A model generated the notes under the pieces. That model made no database searches, was not told the origin of the DNA, and saw only the letters and a list, made by a program, of their open reading frames with translations. From Bacillus carboniphilus (GTDB lineage: Bacteria > Bacillota > Bacilli > Bacillales > JAIVKR01): DNA of 64,000 nucleotides. Position numbers and translations under genes: made by a program. Positions 34,895-45,482 of the stretch are shown piece after piece. Where the stretch lies: the NCBI RefSeq assembly GCF_020524035.2, contig NZ_CP129013.1, positions 744,001-808,000 of the forward strand, written 5' to 3'. Each line of letters starts with the position of its first letter. Position 1 is the stretch's first letter.

Positions 34895-36799
34895 ATGAAA
34901 CCTATCCAATTCAATGATCAAAAGATTGATTCCTCTCTTTGGATGCAATTAGATCATTTAGTTAAAGCGCTAAGTAAAGATGATGAGTTGAAAGCAGAAT
35001 TTCTTGTCCATTCTTATTTGGATCCAATTCGTAAGAAGGTGTATATTAGTCACTTTTGGGATCATCGACCTGTCGATGACATGGTTTTCGGTTTTAAAAC
35101 GGATGTCTATTTAAGAAGTTTGGGTAATTATTTCTTTACTGATTATGCTATCATTCAAAGGTTATTAGAAAAAGATTTGCTATTTTCTCAGTTTTCAAAG
35201 CAGTTATTCTCACTCATGGAAGATTTAAGGATAGAGGATTTAATAAGAGCCGAACGCCCTGGAACGAAGACGGCTTTTGAGAGAAGAAAAATTATGTATA
35301 GGCAACACTTTCAGACTCAGTTAGTGGCGAATTTAGAACGTGGGTATTATGCAGATGCGCTCTTTTCACAAATGTATTTGCAACTAATTTCATCTTCTCC
35401 AGTGTTATTATGGCCAAAACTAACATCATCACTTGATCGATTGGTTCCATTTTTTAAAGGAGAACTTATTAAGGTCTTTGATTCAAAATCGACGAAAGAC
35501 GTCTATGAAATCGTTAATAACATTGATCGTTCATTAGAAAGTAACCTTGAAGACGATATGATTAATCAATATTTTCATTTACCTCATTTTAAAAAAGATG
35601 AACTAACTATTTCAGATTTGAAAAGAAAATCGAATTTAAACAACGATGATGAAGATATTATTGAAGATCAGCAAAATAAAGATCAATTTGATGAAGAAAT
35701 GCCTACATGGCACCGAGAAACAAAGGAACAGCAAGACAACTTTCTTCATTTTGAATTAGAACAAGGAACAAAGACGAATTTGACTGCGGATACTGGTCGT
35801 GAAGGAGATGATGGTGATCAAGCCTTTGGAATGGTTCAAGGTGGGCAACAAAAATCCGATCGAAAGGATTTTACTCCACAAGAACTTGTCCGTGACGAAA
35901 AGTATAAAGATAAAAGTCAATCTAACGTTAAATATGGACGAGAAAATCGGCATGCAAAAAAAGTTAATATAGAATCAAAACCGGTCACGATCGATCAGTA
36001 TGCACAATATCGACAAGTAGCTGGAGATGTCGCTCCTTATGTTAAAAAGTTAAAGACGATGATGAGAAAAATACTAGAACAGAAACAAAATTCTCCTTCG
36101 AATCATCTTCATTATGGACGGCTTTCTAAACAGCTAGTACGTTTGTATACCGATGAGGATTACAGAGTTTTTTATAAAAAGAAGGTTCCTTCCGTGAAAA
36201 TTGATGCGGTTTTTAGTTTATTAGTAGATTGTTCTGCTTCGATGTTTGATAAAATGGAGGAGACAAAGAGAGGGATTTCCTTATTTCATGAAGCACTAAA
36301 AGCAGTTGATGTTCCTCATCAAATAACTGGATTTTGGGAAGATACTGCAAACTCAACAAAAGACTATCAACCAAACTATTTCCAAACTGTTATCTCTTTT
36401 GATCAATTTTCTGCAAAAAATAGTGGTGCAAAGATTATGCAACTAGAACCACAAGAAGATAACAGAGATGGATTTGCGATTAGGTGTATGGCTGAACAGT
36501 TAGTTACAAGAAACGAAGCGCAAAAATTTATGCTAGTGTTTTCTGATGGTGAGCCAGCCGCCATGAGTTATGATCAAAACGGAATAGTTGATACCCATCA
36601 AGCTGTTTTAGAAGCAAAACGAAATGATATCGATGTAATAAACATTTTTATGAAAGAAGGACCTATTGAGGAAAGCCAACAAAAGGTTATTTCTGATATG
36701 TATGGGCAACGCGCTATTTTCGTTGAGGAAATGAAACGACTTCCAGATGTGTTGTTCCCTCTATTGAAAAAGCTTCTTAACAAGAGTTTTCAAAGATAG
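34895..36799 (+). CDS. yojO: VWA-domain protein YojO
   Basis: Protein of 634 residues. The N-terminal half is helical and charged, the middle (about residues 250-350) is a hydrophilic acidic linker, and the C-terminal VWA domain has the MIDAS motif DCSASM near residue 440 and FSDGEP later. The partner is YojN. ATG 34895 follows AGAGGGTGATT. The yojN-yojO-odhA-odhB order suggests a role in 2-oxoglutarate dehydrogenase assembly or a stress function, which is context only. Confidence 0.87.
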   Translation: MKPIQFNDQKIDSSLWMQLDHLVKALSKDDELKAEFLVHSYLDPIRKKVYISHFWDHRPVDDMVFGFKTDVYLRSLGNYFFTDYAIIQRLLEKDLLFSQFSKQLFSLMEDLRIEDLIRAERPGTKTAFERRKIMYRQHFQTQLVANLERGYYADALFSQMYLQLISSSPVLLWPKLTSSLDRLVPFFKGELIKVFDSKSTKDVYEIVNNIDRSLESNLEDDMINQYFHLPHFKKDELTISDLKRKSNLNNDDEDIIEDQQNKDQFDEEMPTWHRETKEQQDNFLHFELEQGTKTNLTADTGREGDDGDQAFGMVQGGQQKSDRKDFTPQELVRDEKYKDKSQSNVKYGRENRHAKKVNIESKPVTIDQYAQYRQVAGDVAPYVKKLKTMMRKILEQKQNSPSNHLHYGRLSKQLVRLYTDEDYRVFYKKKVPSVKIDAVFSLLVDCSASMFDKMEETKRGISLFHEALKAVDVPHQITGFWEDTANSTKDYQPNYFQTVISFDQFSAKNSGAKIMQLEPQEDNRDGFAIRCMAEQLVTRNEAQKFMLVFSDGEPAAMSYDQNGIVDTHQAVLEAKRNDIDVINIFMKEGPIEESQQKVISDMYGQRAIFVEEMKRLPDVLFPLLKKLLNKSFQR

Positions 36800-36807
36800 C
36801 GAACTAT

Positions 36808-36846
36808 AGTGAAGTGTGTCTAATTAGCCTCACTTCACTGGTTTTT
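36808..36846 (+). terminator. rho-independent terminator of yojN-yojO
   Basis: AGTGAAGTG / CACTTCACT stem followed by GGTTTTTC. Confidence 0.7.
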
Positions 36847-36860
36847 CAAAAAGTATGTTA

Positions 36861-37025
36861 AACGGGCGCTTACGCTTTTCTATTGTCTAGCTCCAGCACC
36901 CAACGACTCGTAAGTTTTTCGACGCACAGGAGGTGCTAGCATCATCGTTGCCCACAGGACGTGGGCGCTTTTAGATGATGTTCATATATTTGTTGTCGTC
37001 GTTAAACGGGCGCTTACGCTTTTCT
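36861..37025. repeat. dispersed intergenic repeat, family B copy 5
   Basis: Begins with a right-end sequence (AACGGGCGCTTACGCTTTTC) joined to a left end (TTGTCTAGCTCCAGCACCC), and ends with another right end, as if two units had been fused. The central hairpin is perfect: CATCATC-GTT-GCCCAC-AGGAC-GTGGGC-GCTTTTA-GATGATG. Both stems differ in sequence from copy 3 while linkers are kept. Confidence 0.8.
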
Positions 37026-37088
37026 AGTAACGTTAATTTTTAGTTATTAACTATTGGTTTTCGTTATAAATAAGTGTTAAAATGGTCA

Positions 37089-37102
37089 TGGAAGCGTTTT
37101 AA
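37089..37102 (+). promoter_or_regulatory. candidate cre (CcpA) site upstream of odhA
   Basis: TGGAAGCGTTTTAA, 12 of 14 matches to the cre consensus, 110 bases before the odhA start. TCA-cycle genes are commonly catabolite repressed in bacilli. Prediction only. Confidence 0.4.
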
Positions 37103-37211
37103 TATTAGCTTTACATAATAAAAAGATAAAGGGGATTTTCACCTATTTTTAAGGATAGAATGGATATTATTCTATCTTTGGAAATAAAGAACTACTTGGG
37201 GGGTTTATGTT

Positions 37212-40041
37212 ATGGCACATAATAATGATGTGAAAACGCCATGGAATCAGTTTCACGGTCCGAATTTAGGCTACGTTATGGATATGTATGATGAATATAT
37301 TCAAGACCCAAATTCCGTTGACCCTGATTTGAAGGAAATGTTTGATCGATGGGGAGAGCCGGAATTTTATCAAAAAGGCTCTGAAAAGAGTGGACAAAAG
37401 CCAGTTTCTATCACTCTAGAAAATATTAAAAAAGTTGCTGCGGCTGTTCAGCTAGCAGAGGATATACGTACCTATGGACATTTAAATGCATCTATTTATC
37501 CAATGAATTTGCGGGAAAAGAAGGACTCTTTTTTAGATGCATCTGATTATGGAATTACAAATAACTTTTTGAAGGAAATTCCAGCAAGTATTTTATGTTC
37601 GTATGCTCCATCAACAGTTAAAAACGGATACGATGCTATTCAATATTTACGTGATATCTATTCTCAATCAATTGCTTTTGAATTTTCTCACGTTCAAGAT
37701 TACCAAGAGAAAAAATGGTTAAAATCGATGGTGGAATCAAGAGGAATTTTCAGAACATTAACAAATAAGAAACAAAAAGATTTATTAAAAAGACTTCAAG
37801 AAGTCGATCGGTTTGAAAAATATCTTCACCGTACATTTGTTGGTCAGAAGCGTTTTTCTATTGAAGGGCTCGATGTAATGGTGCCAATGCTAGATGAACT
37901 GATCTCGGAATCAGTTCAAGCTGGAACGAGAACCGTTAATATTGGTATGGCGCATCGCGGTCGATTGAATGTGTTAGCACATGTATTAGAAAAGCCGTAT
38001 GAATTAATTTTCTCTGAGTTTCAGCATTCACCAAATAAAGAGCTTGTACCATCAGAGGGTTCGATTGGAATCAATTACGGCTGGAGTGGCGATGTTAAAT
38101 ATCACTTAGGTGCAGACAAACAAATTAAGGATGAAAATTTCACTCATGTAAGATTAACTTTAGCGAACAATCCGAGTCATCTTGAATTTGTCGATCCGGT
38201 GGTTGAAGGATATACGAGGGCTGCGCAAGAAGATCGTTCTGGAACAGGATTTCCTACTCAGGACGAAGCGAAGTCGATGGCCATTCTTATTCATGGAGAT
38301 GCTGCCTTCCCAGGGGAAGGTATCGTTGCAGAAACGTTAAATTTAAGTAGACTCAAAGGTTATAAAACGGGTGGGACTATCCATATTATTGCTAATAACA
38401 TGATTGGCTTTACAACTGTTAGTGAAGATTCGAGATCTACTAAGTATGCAAGTGATGTTGCAAAAGGATATGAAATTCCGATCCTTCATGTTAATGCGGA
38501 TGATCCTGAGGCTTGTTTAGCTGCGACCTATATTGCTCATGAATACCGAAAAGAATTCAAAAAAGATTTTATCATTGATTTAATCGGTTATCGACGCTAT
38601 GGGCATAATGAAATGGACGAGCCTGTGGCAACACAACCTAAATTATATAAAAAGATTAAAAGTCATCAAGTAGCATGTGAAATCTTTGCTAATAAATTGA
38701 TTGAACAAGGAATTATTGATAAAGAAGGGGAAAGCCAATTTCTTGAACAAATTGAACAGAAGTTAAAGCAATCATACGATAAGGTTCCTAAAAAACAAGA
38801 TGATGAAGTTGAAGATATTCGAATTCCCGAAGTGGTTGAGAAAGGATTCCCTGTTGTCGATACTTCCGTATCAATTGGAACGTTGGAGAAAATTAATCAT
38901 GATTATATTAAGTGGCCAGAAGGATTCAATGTCTTTTCAAAAGTGAAAAGAATTTTAGAAAAAAGGGCTGATCTTTTTGATAAAGAAGGAAAGGTTGATT
39001 GGGCTTTAGCAGAAATGTTTGCTTTTGCTTCTATCCTTCAAGACGGAACGCCAATTCGATTAACAGGTCAAGATTCTGAAAGGGGAACGTTTGCTCAAAG
39101 GCATTTAATGCTTCATGATCAAGAGGATGGTCGAAAGCTTGCTCCTCTGCATTGGTTACCTGATTCTAAAGCATCCTTTGCTGTTCATAATAGTCCATTA
39201 TCAGAAACGTCTGTTCTTGGATTCGAGTACGGTTATGATGTTTTTTCTCCTGAAACACTGGTCATATGGGAGGCACAATACGGAGATTTTGCTAATGTTG
39301 CACAAGTAATTTTTGATCAGTTTATTTCTGCAGGACGTGCAAAATGGGGGCAAAAATCAGGTCTTGTTATGCTGTTGCCTCACGGTTACGAAGGACAAGG
39401 TCCGGAGCATTCAAGTGCTCGTTTGGAGCGTTATTTACAGATGGCAGGAGAAAACAACTGGACAGTTGCGAATGTTACAACTGCGAGCTCAATACTTCCA
39501 CTTGTTACGCAGGCAGGCTGCCATGCTTTTAAAAGACGAAATTAGGCCTTTAATTGTGATGACGCCAAAGAGCTTATTACGGAATTCAAACACGGTTTCT
39601 CATGTTGATCAATTAACAAATGAAAAGTTTAAACCAATTATGGAACTTGAAAGCAATAGTGAAGCAAAAGAGGTAACAAGACTTGTTTTATCTAGTGGTA
39701 AAATTTCGATTGACGTTTATGACAAAGCAAAAGAAAAAGAAAAAGACGATCTTTCATGGATCAGATTTGTCCGTCTAGAGCAAATATATCCATTTAACGA
39801 TCTAGAGATAAAGAAAATACTTGAAAAGTACTCAAATATAAAAGAAATAATTTGGCTACAAGAGGAACCGCAGAATATGGGACCTTGGTCATTTATTGAA
39901 CCACAATTAAAAGAGCTTGCTCCTGAGGGGGTTGAAGTTCGTTACATTGGGAAGAAACGTCGTTCTAGTCCTTCTGAAGGGGACCCTAATATTTATAAAA
40001 TGTTACAAGCGCGTATCATCGAAGAGGCCTTAACGAGATAA
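37212..40041 (+). pseudogene. odhA: 2-oxoglutarate dehydrogenase E1 (OdhA), frameshifted
   Basis: E1 component of the 2-oxoglutarate dehydrogenase complex, thiamine-diphosphate dependent. The N-terminal part covers AHRGRLNVLAHVL, HGDAAFPGEG (ThDP motif) and YRRYGHNEMDEP. Near 39485 one extra base lies in CTGCGAGCTC: the expected TTA-(S/A)-QYFHLLRRQAAMLLKDEIRPLIVMTPK continues in the other frame to the stop at 40041. Corrected length is about 942 residues, normal for bacilli. No homopolymer is involved. Loss would block the TCA cycle, so an error or a recent mutation should be checked. Start is ATG 37212 behind a G-run. Confidence 0.92.
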
Positions 40042-40059
40042 ACAAAGGGGGAAATGAAT

Positions 40060-41307
40060 ATGGCTGACATAAAAGTTCCAGAACTTGCTGAATCTATTAC
40101 AGAAGGTACAATTTCAGAATGGTTGAAAAAACCAGGAGATAAGGTTGAAAAAGGGGAATATATTTTAGAGCTTGAAACAGATAAAGTGAATGTCGAAATT
40201 ACAGCAGAGGATTCCGGTGTAATTTCTGAAATTTTTAAGGAAGCTGGCGATGTTGTTAACGTCGGTGACGTTATTGGTAAAATTGATGAATCAGGATCAG
40301 GAGCTACTTCTGAAGAAGAGCCTCAAAAAGATGATTCCAAAGAAGAACAAAAACCTTTGAAAGAGGAAGAGAAGCAAGAGAAACTTTCACATGATGAAAA
40401 AAATGAACATCAAAGACCAATTGCTTCGCCTGCTGCCAGAAAACTTGCTCGTGAAAAAGGAATTGATTTAAACCTAGTTTCTTCTAGAGATCCACTAGGA
40501 AGAATTAGAACACAAGATATTGAAGCAGAAGTCAATAAAAAAGCTCAAGCTTCAAAACAAGATCAAACTAAGCAAGAGAAACCGCAAGACAAAACAGAAT
40601 TCGCAAAACCAGTTGAACGAATAAAAATGTCTCGTCGCAGACAGACAATTGCAAATCGCCTCGTTGAAGTGCAACATACTGCCGCGATGTTAACAACTTT
40701 TAACGAAGTGGATATGACTTCTGTCATGAACTTACGTAAACGTCGAAAAGACAATTTTTATGAGCAGCATGACGTCAAACTTGGGTTTATGTCTTTCTTT
40801 ACGAAAGCGGTCGTTGCAGCTTTGAAGAAATATCCTTTATTAAATGCTGAAATACAAGGCGATGAAATTGTTAAGAAAGAATTTTATGATATTGGAATCG
40901 CGGTTTCTGCACCTGAAGGGTTAGTTGTTCCTGTTGTGCGTGACGCAGATCGAAAAACATTTGCTGGAATCGAATCAGATATCAATCATTTAGCAGTGAA
41001 GGCTCGTGAAAATAAGCTTTCATTAAAAGAGCTTCAAGGTGGAACCTTTACGATAACGAACGGTGGAGTGTTTGGCTCATTGCTTTCAACACCGATATTA
41101 AATGCACCTCAAGTTGGAATACTAGGAATGCATAAAATCCAACTTCGACCTGTTGCCATTGATGAAGAAAAAATGGAGAACAGGCCAATGATGTATATTG
41201 CTCTATCTTATGATCATCGAATCGTAGATGGGCGTGAAGCCGTCGGCTTTTTAGCAACTATTAAAGAACTGCTTGAAGATCCAGAAAATTTACTGTTAGA
41301 AGGGTAA
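40060..41307 (+). CDS. odhB: dihydrolipoyl succinyltransferase E2 (OdhB)
   Basis: Protein of 415 residues. It contains an N-terminal lipoyl domain with the lipoyl Lys in [10 protein letters not shown] (near 42) and a Lys/Glu/Gln-rich linker. The E3-binding domain ([16 protein letters not shown]) is followed by the catalytic domain ending [16 protein letters not shown], with the active His/Asp. ATG 40060 is chosen over ATG 40054 because AAAGGGGG lies at correct spacing. Eighteen bases after odhA, one operon. Confidence 0.95.
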   Translation: MADIKVPELAESITEGTISEWLKKPGDKVEKGEYILELETDKVNVEITAEDSGVISEIFKEAGDVVNVGDVIGKIDESGSGATSEEEPQKDDSKEEQKPLKEEEKQEKLSHDEKNEHQRPIASPAARKLAREKGIDLNLVSSRDPLGRIRTQDIEAEVNKKAQASKQDQTKQEKPQDKTEFAKPVERIKMSRRRQTIANRLVEVQHTAAMLTTFNEVDMTSVMNLRKRRKDNFYEQHDVKLGFMSFFTKAVVAALKKYPLLNAEIQGDEIVKKEFYDIGIAVSAPEGLVVPVVRDADRKTFAGIESDINHLAVKARENKLSLKELQGGTFTITNGGVFGSLLSTPILNAPQVGILGMHKIQLRPVAIDEEKMENRPMMYIALSYDHRIVDGREAVGFLATIKELLEDPENLLLEG

Positions 41308-41323
41308 AAGTTTTAAATATGCA

Positions 41324-41363
41324 GCCATCAGTGTAGAGTTCTCTACGCTGATGGAATTTTTTA
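41324..41363 (+). terminator. rho-independent terminator of odhAB
   Basis: CCATCAGTGTAGAG / CTCTACGCTGATGG long stem followed by AATTTTTT. Confidence 0.88.
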
Positions 41364-41379
41364 ATTAAGGAGTCATTAG

Positions 41380-41592
41380 ATGAACCATAATAGTTGGAAA
41401 GATCAAACCATTAAGCAAGTGAAATGTATCCATACAAACGCAAAAAAATATAAAGTGTCATCTGTATTAACACCTGGAAGAGTGTATGAAGTAAAAAATG
41501 AAACGGAAGAGTTTATCTTTGTTGAAGACAACAGTGGGAAAATTGGAGGATTCTACAAGGAGTACTTTGAAAATGTGAAAAAGACTGTTTAA
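41380..41592 (+). CDS. DUF6501-type small protein
   Basis: Protein of 70 residues behind AAGGAG. One SH3-like beta fold (VKCIHTNAKKYKVSSVLTPGRVYEVKNETEEFIFVEDNSGKIGGFYKEYFE). Common in bacilli next to odhAB or nnr genes as I recall; function unknown. The stop lies inside its own terminator hairpin. Confidence 0.65.
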   Translation: MNHNSWKDQTIKQVKCIHTNAKKYKVSSVLTPGRVYEVKNETEEFIFVEDNSGKIGGFYKEYFENVKKTV

Positions 41593-41604
41593 CACAGTCT
41601 TTTT
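41578..41604 (+). terminator. rho-independent terminator overlapping the stop codon
   Basis: AAAAAGACTGT / ACAGTCTTTTT stem, the left arm being the last codons of the preceding gene. Confidence 0.8.
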
Positions 41605-41625
41605 CTGCTTTAAGGGGTGATTATA

Positions 41626-43059
41626 TTGAAAAATATACATGTTTATCGTAAAGAGGAAATAAAAGAGGTTGACCAAGTAGCTGAGAAGAAAGGACATGAC
41701 CCGTATACACTTATGGAAGTCGCTGGTAAAAGTATTTTTGACCAGTTGGTGCCACTACTTAATTGTGAACAAAACATTCTCGTCTTATGTGGAAGAGGAA
41801 ATAACGGTGGTGACGGTCTAGTCATCGCTAGACTTCTTCAAAATTCGGGATATAAAGTTTCGGTTACGTTTCCATTAGGTGAAACAAATAGTGAAACAGT
41901 TGAAAAGCATCTCTCATACTATCATGAGCTATCCTATCAAACATGCTCTTTTGAATATCAAAAAACGGATGTTATTATTGATTCTCTGTTAGGAATCGGG
42001 ACAAGAAATCCTTTATCAAAAGAAGTCATCGATCTTATAGAATGGGTCAATAACCAATCTGCACTCGTTATTTCAATCGATCTTCCTTCAGGTATAGAAG
42101 CAAATAGTGGATATGTTGAACATGCGATTAAAGCTGATCGAACATTTTCCCTACATGGAGCAAAATATGCCCAGTTTTTATTACCTTCTGGACTATATTT
42201 TGGGGATAGTGAAGTCATTGATATTGGTTTACCACAAACCTCGAAGGTAAAAATATGGAACCGTAATGATTTCATGCGAACATTTGAAGAAAGAGAACAA
42301 GTTGATGCTCATAAAGGAACATTTGGAACCGGTTATTTAATTGCTGGAAGCGATGATATGCCTGGAAGTGCCGTATTAGCAAGTATGGGAGCATTAAAGG
42401 GAGGGATTGGTAAGCTTATTATTGGGACGACAATAAAAGTGGCTCAAACGATTAGTCAACATTTATTAGAAGCAACCTATCAAATGGATCCATACGAAAA
42501 GAGTTTACCAAAGAAAATATCCGCTATTGCTATTGGATCAGGTTTACCTTACAATCAACAATTAGATACTTTTATTAACAAAACAATCCAACATTCGACC
42601 GTTCCGATCATTCTTGATGCTGGAGCGTTGCAACATCGATCGTATAAAAGTCCGAATATATTGATTATTACCCCTCATCCAGGTGAAATGGCCCGGATAG
42701 TTAATTGTTCAATTGACTATGTTCAAAACAACCGGATTGTTGTTGCTCAAACTGTTGCAAAACAAGAAAATATAATTGTCGTTTTAAAAGGGCACTATAC
42801 TGTGGTTGCCTTTCCAGATGGAGATGTTTTTATTAATTCCACTGGAAACGCTGCTTTAGCAAAAGGGGGCTCAGGAGATGTGCTAGTAGGGTTGATGATG
42901 GCATTATTATCAAATCAGAGTAGGATCAAAGAGGCGGTAGTGAATGCTGTGTACATACATGGCTTAGCAGCTGATTTATGGGTGGGAAAATATTCTGCTC
43001 ATACTCTTTTAGCGTCAGATTTGACTGAGTTGTTTTCGGTCGCAATGTCCAAGGATTAA
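41626..43059 (+). CDS. nnr: bifunctional NAD(P)H-hydrate epimerase/dehydratase
   Basis: Protein of 477 residues repairing hydrated NAD(P)H. The N-terminal YjeF_N epimerase domain has LCGRGNNGGDGLVIARLL and the VIDSLLGIGTRNPL loop. The C-terminal ribokinase-like dehydratase has DAGALQH, TPHPGEMARI and GNAALAKGGSGDVLVGL, the catalytic GxGD type motif. TTG 41626 follows AAGGGGTGAT; the GTG at 41617 is within that site. Nine bases of ribosome-site-rich leader separate it from the upstream terminator. Confidence 0.92.
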   Translation: MKNIHVYRKEEIKEVDQVAEKKGHDPYTLMEVAGKSIFDQLVPLLNCEQNILVLCGRGNNGGDGLVIARLLQNSGYKVSVTFPLGETNSETVEKHLSYYHELSYQTCSFEYQKTDVIIDSLLGIGTRNPLSKEVIDLIEWVNNQSALVISIDLPSGIEANSGYVEHAIKADRTFSLHGAKYAQFLLPSGLYFGDSEVIDIGLPQTSKVKIWNRNDFMRTFEEREQVDAHKGTFGTGYLIAGSDDMPGSAVLASMGALKGGIGKLIIGTTIKVAQTISQHLLEATYQMDPYEKSLPKKISAIAIGSGLPYNQQLDTFINKTIQHSTVPIILDAGALQHRSYKSPNILIITPHPGEMARIVNCSIDYVQNNRIVVAQTVAKQENIIVVLKGHYTVVAFPDGDVFINSTGNAALAKGGSGDVLVGLMMALLSNQSRIKEAVVNAVYIHGLAADLWVGKYSAHTLLASDLTELFSVAMSKD

Positions 43060-43094
43060 AAGTATCGAAAGAATAGTAGAGATGAGGTAAGTAG

Positions 43095-44456
43095 ATGCAA
43101 AAACAAGTAGAACAGTGGTCGTCCAATTTATCTTTCGTTTTAGCTGCGGCAGGGTCAGCAATAGGGCTCGGAGCCATTTGGAAATTTCCTTATATGGTTG
43201 GAACAAATGGTGGAGGAATGTTTCTACTATTATTTATTTTTTTTACCCTTTTGATTGGTTTACCATTATTAATGAGTGAATTTGTCATTGGAAGAGGTAC
43301 GCAATTAGATGCAGTGGAGTCTTATAAACAGCTTGCTCCTAATACTTATTGGCACTATGTAGGTAGACTTGGGATCATAACTTCGATTATATTACTATCT
43401 TTCTATAGTGTTGTAGGTGGTTGGATTACCATCTATTTGTATAAAGCTTTAACGGGTCAGCTTGCTGGGCTTTCTGAGAAGGAGTACGGTGCTTTATTTG
43501 GAGAAACCATTAGTAATCCGAGCACGGCTATTATTGGACAATTGTTATTTTTAGCCATGACCATTTTGGTCGTATCAAGAGGTATCCAAAAAGGAATTGA
43601 GCGTGCGAGTAAAATTATGATGCCGGCTTTATTCATTATTTTTATCATTTTGATCATTCGCTCGGTTACTTTAGATGGTGCATGGGAGGGCTTAGTCTAT
43701 TTTTTGAAGCCTAATTTGTCTGCTATAACGGCGGAATCAATTCTTTATGCGATGGGACAGTCGTTCTTTGCTTTAAGTGTCGGGGTATCTGTCATGGTGA
43801 CCTATAGTTCCTATTTATCAAAAGAAGAAAACTTACCTAAGTCAGCAGGTTCCATTGTTTTATTGAATATTCTCGTATCTTTTTTAGCAGGTATTGCGAT
43901 TTTTCCAGCCGTATTTTCGTTTGGATTAAACCCCGGAGAAGGTCCTGTTTTATTATTTAACGTGCTTCCAACCGTATTTAGTCAAATGCCGTTTGGAATG
44001 ATCTTTTTTACTGTATTTTTAATCTTATTTTTATTTGCTACATTAACCTCAGCTTTTTCTTTATTAGAGATTGTCGTGGCTTCTATTGCAAAAAACAATT
44101 TAATCAAAAGGAAAAAAGTTGCATGGATTAGTGGATTAGCTATTTTTATACTTGGGATTCCATCGGCTTTGTCTTTCGGAGTTTTGAATGACCTTATTTT
44201 TTTTGGTGAAAAAACATTTTTTGACGTTGCCGATTTCTTAGTTAGTAATACCCTTCTTCCACTTGGCTCACTTCTAATCGCAATTTTTGTATCTAGGATA
44301 TTGAAAAGGGAAGAGTTGTTTAAAGAGTTTTCTCAAGGATCAAAAATGAAACGTAGCGTGTTTTCCATATGGTATTTCTTAATTCGCTATTTCATTCCTC
44401 TCGCAATCATTATCGTGTTTTTAAATGTACTAGGTTTATTTGATTTGTTTTTATAA
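43095..44456 (+). CDS. sodium-dependent (NSS/SNF) transporter, YocR-like
   Basis: Protein of 453 residues, about 11 to 12 hydrophobic segments. TM1 carries the NSS signature [32 protein letters not shown] that forms the substrate and sodium site. Bacterial members import amino acids with sodium. Neighbours odhB and sodF match the yocR position of B. subtilis. GAGGTAAGTAG precedes the ATG. Confidence 0.9.
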   Translation: MQKQVEQWSSNLSFVLAAAGSAIGLGAIWKFPYMVGTNGGGMFLLLFIFFTLLIGLPLLMSEFVIGRGTQLDAVESYKQLAPNTYWHYVGRLGIITSIILLSFYSVVGGWITIYLYKALTGQLAGLSEKEYGALFGETISNPSTAIIGQLLFLAMTILVVSRGIQKGIERASKIMMPALFIIFIILIIRSVTLDGAWEGLVYFLKPNLSAITAESILYAMGQSFFALSVGVSVMVTYSSYLSKEENLPKSAGSIVLLNILVSFLAGIAIFPAVFSFGLNPGEGPVLLFNVLPTVFSQMPFGMIFFTVFLILFLFATLTSAFSLLEIVVASIAKNNLIKRKKVAWISGLAIFILGIPSALSFGVLNDLIFFGEKTFFDVADFLVSNTLLPLGSLLIAIFVSRILKREELFKEFSQGSKMKRSVFSIWYFLIRYFIPLAIIIVFLNVLGLFDLFL

Positions 44457-44465
44457 GTAAAAATG

Positions 44466-44494
44466 AAAGGAGCCATCATTTAAATGGTTCCTTT
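44466..44494. terminator. bidirectional terminator
   Basis: AAAGGAGCCAT-CATTTAA-ATGGTTCCTTT between the convergent transporter and sodF. Confidence 0.75.
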
Positions 44495-44503
44495 AGTATT
44501 ATT

Positions 44504-45350
44504 CTAATAGGGGGTCCATTTTAGCTTCTTTGCTTGTTGAAATCGGTTTGAAACTTCGTCCCAATTGACGATGTTCCACCAATTATCAACATATTCTCCG
44601 CGATCGTTTTTGTATTTTAAATAATAGGCATGCTCCCATACATCTAAAGGGAGTAGGGGAATGATATCCCATTGTGTTAAGTTTTGATGCTTTTCTGCTT
44701 GTAAAATTTCTAACCGTTGTGATCTTGGAGACCATACTAAAATGGTCCATCCACTTCCTTCTATAGCTTTGGCTGCATCCTGCAGCAGAAAATTGCTGCT
44801 TAAATTGTTCAAAGCTCCCAAAAGAATGATTAATCTCGTTTAATAGTTCCCCAGATGGTATACCGCCTCCAGACGGTGACATGATAGTCCAAAAAATGGT
44901 ATGCAAGTAATGACCAGAGCCATGAAACGCAAGTTCTCTTTCCCATCGTTTAATTTCGGTAAAGTCTTCTTTTTCTCTTGCTTCTTTAAGTGCTTTCTCT
45001 GCTTTATTTAGTCCATTTACATAACTTAAATGGTGTTTATCATGATGCAAAGTCATGGTCTCTTGATCAATATAGGGCTCTAATGCATTATACGAATAAG
45101 GGAGGGGAAGGAGAATGTGCTCTCCAATTGGGACTGGTCTTCTTGATTGAATAAGCCTTTTTGCCCACTCATGTAAATTTAGTGCTGACTCGTATAAATA
45201 AGATTTATCCTTCGAACGAGTAGTGACAGATTCATATAGTTGATCATACTGCTTTCTCCAGTCGTCATCTTTTATCCTTTTTTCTTTCATCAAACTGTCC
45301 ATGTCTATAAGCCATTTTCGTAAGGATGTTGAATAGGCTTCTTCATTCAT
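44504..45350 (-). pseudogene. sodF: Fe/Mn superoxide dismutase SodF, frameshifted
   Basis: A SOD with an N-terminal helical extension of about 95 residues before LPLPYSYNALEPYID, as in SodF of B. subtilis. Metal ligands are visible: His in HHDKHHLSYV, His in HYLHTIFW, and Asp/His in DVWEHAYYLKY. The frame breaks at about 44775-44787: after FKQQFSAA the DNA holds seven extra bases (or an equivalent +1 shift). Beyond them AKAIEGSGWTILVWSPRS continues to the stop at 44504. Corrected length is about 280 residues, normal. Not a homopolymer lesion. Confidence 0.87.
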
Positions 45351-45482
45351 ATGTTTATCGCTCCATTTCTGGCCACAATATTAAACTTAAGATTACTATA
45401 TTCAATGGACAGTGGATGAGTTACGACTTACACGATGTTCCTTTTATTATACGTCGTTAACCGTACACCTTCGCTATTCTTA

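Noticed and set aside
39470-39500. programmed ribosomal frameshift in odhA
   Set aside because: No slippery heptamer or downstream pseudoknot is visible, and no such mechanism is known to me for this gene.
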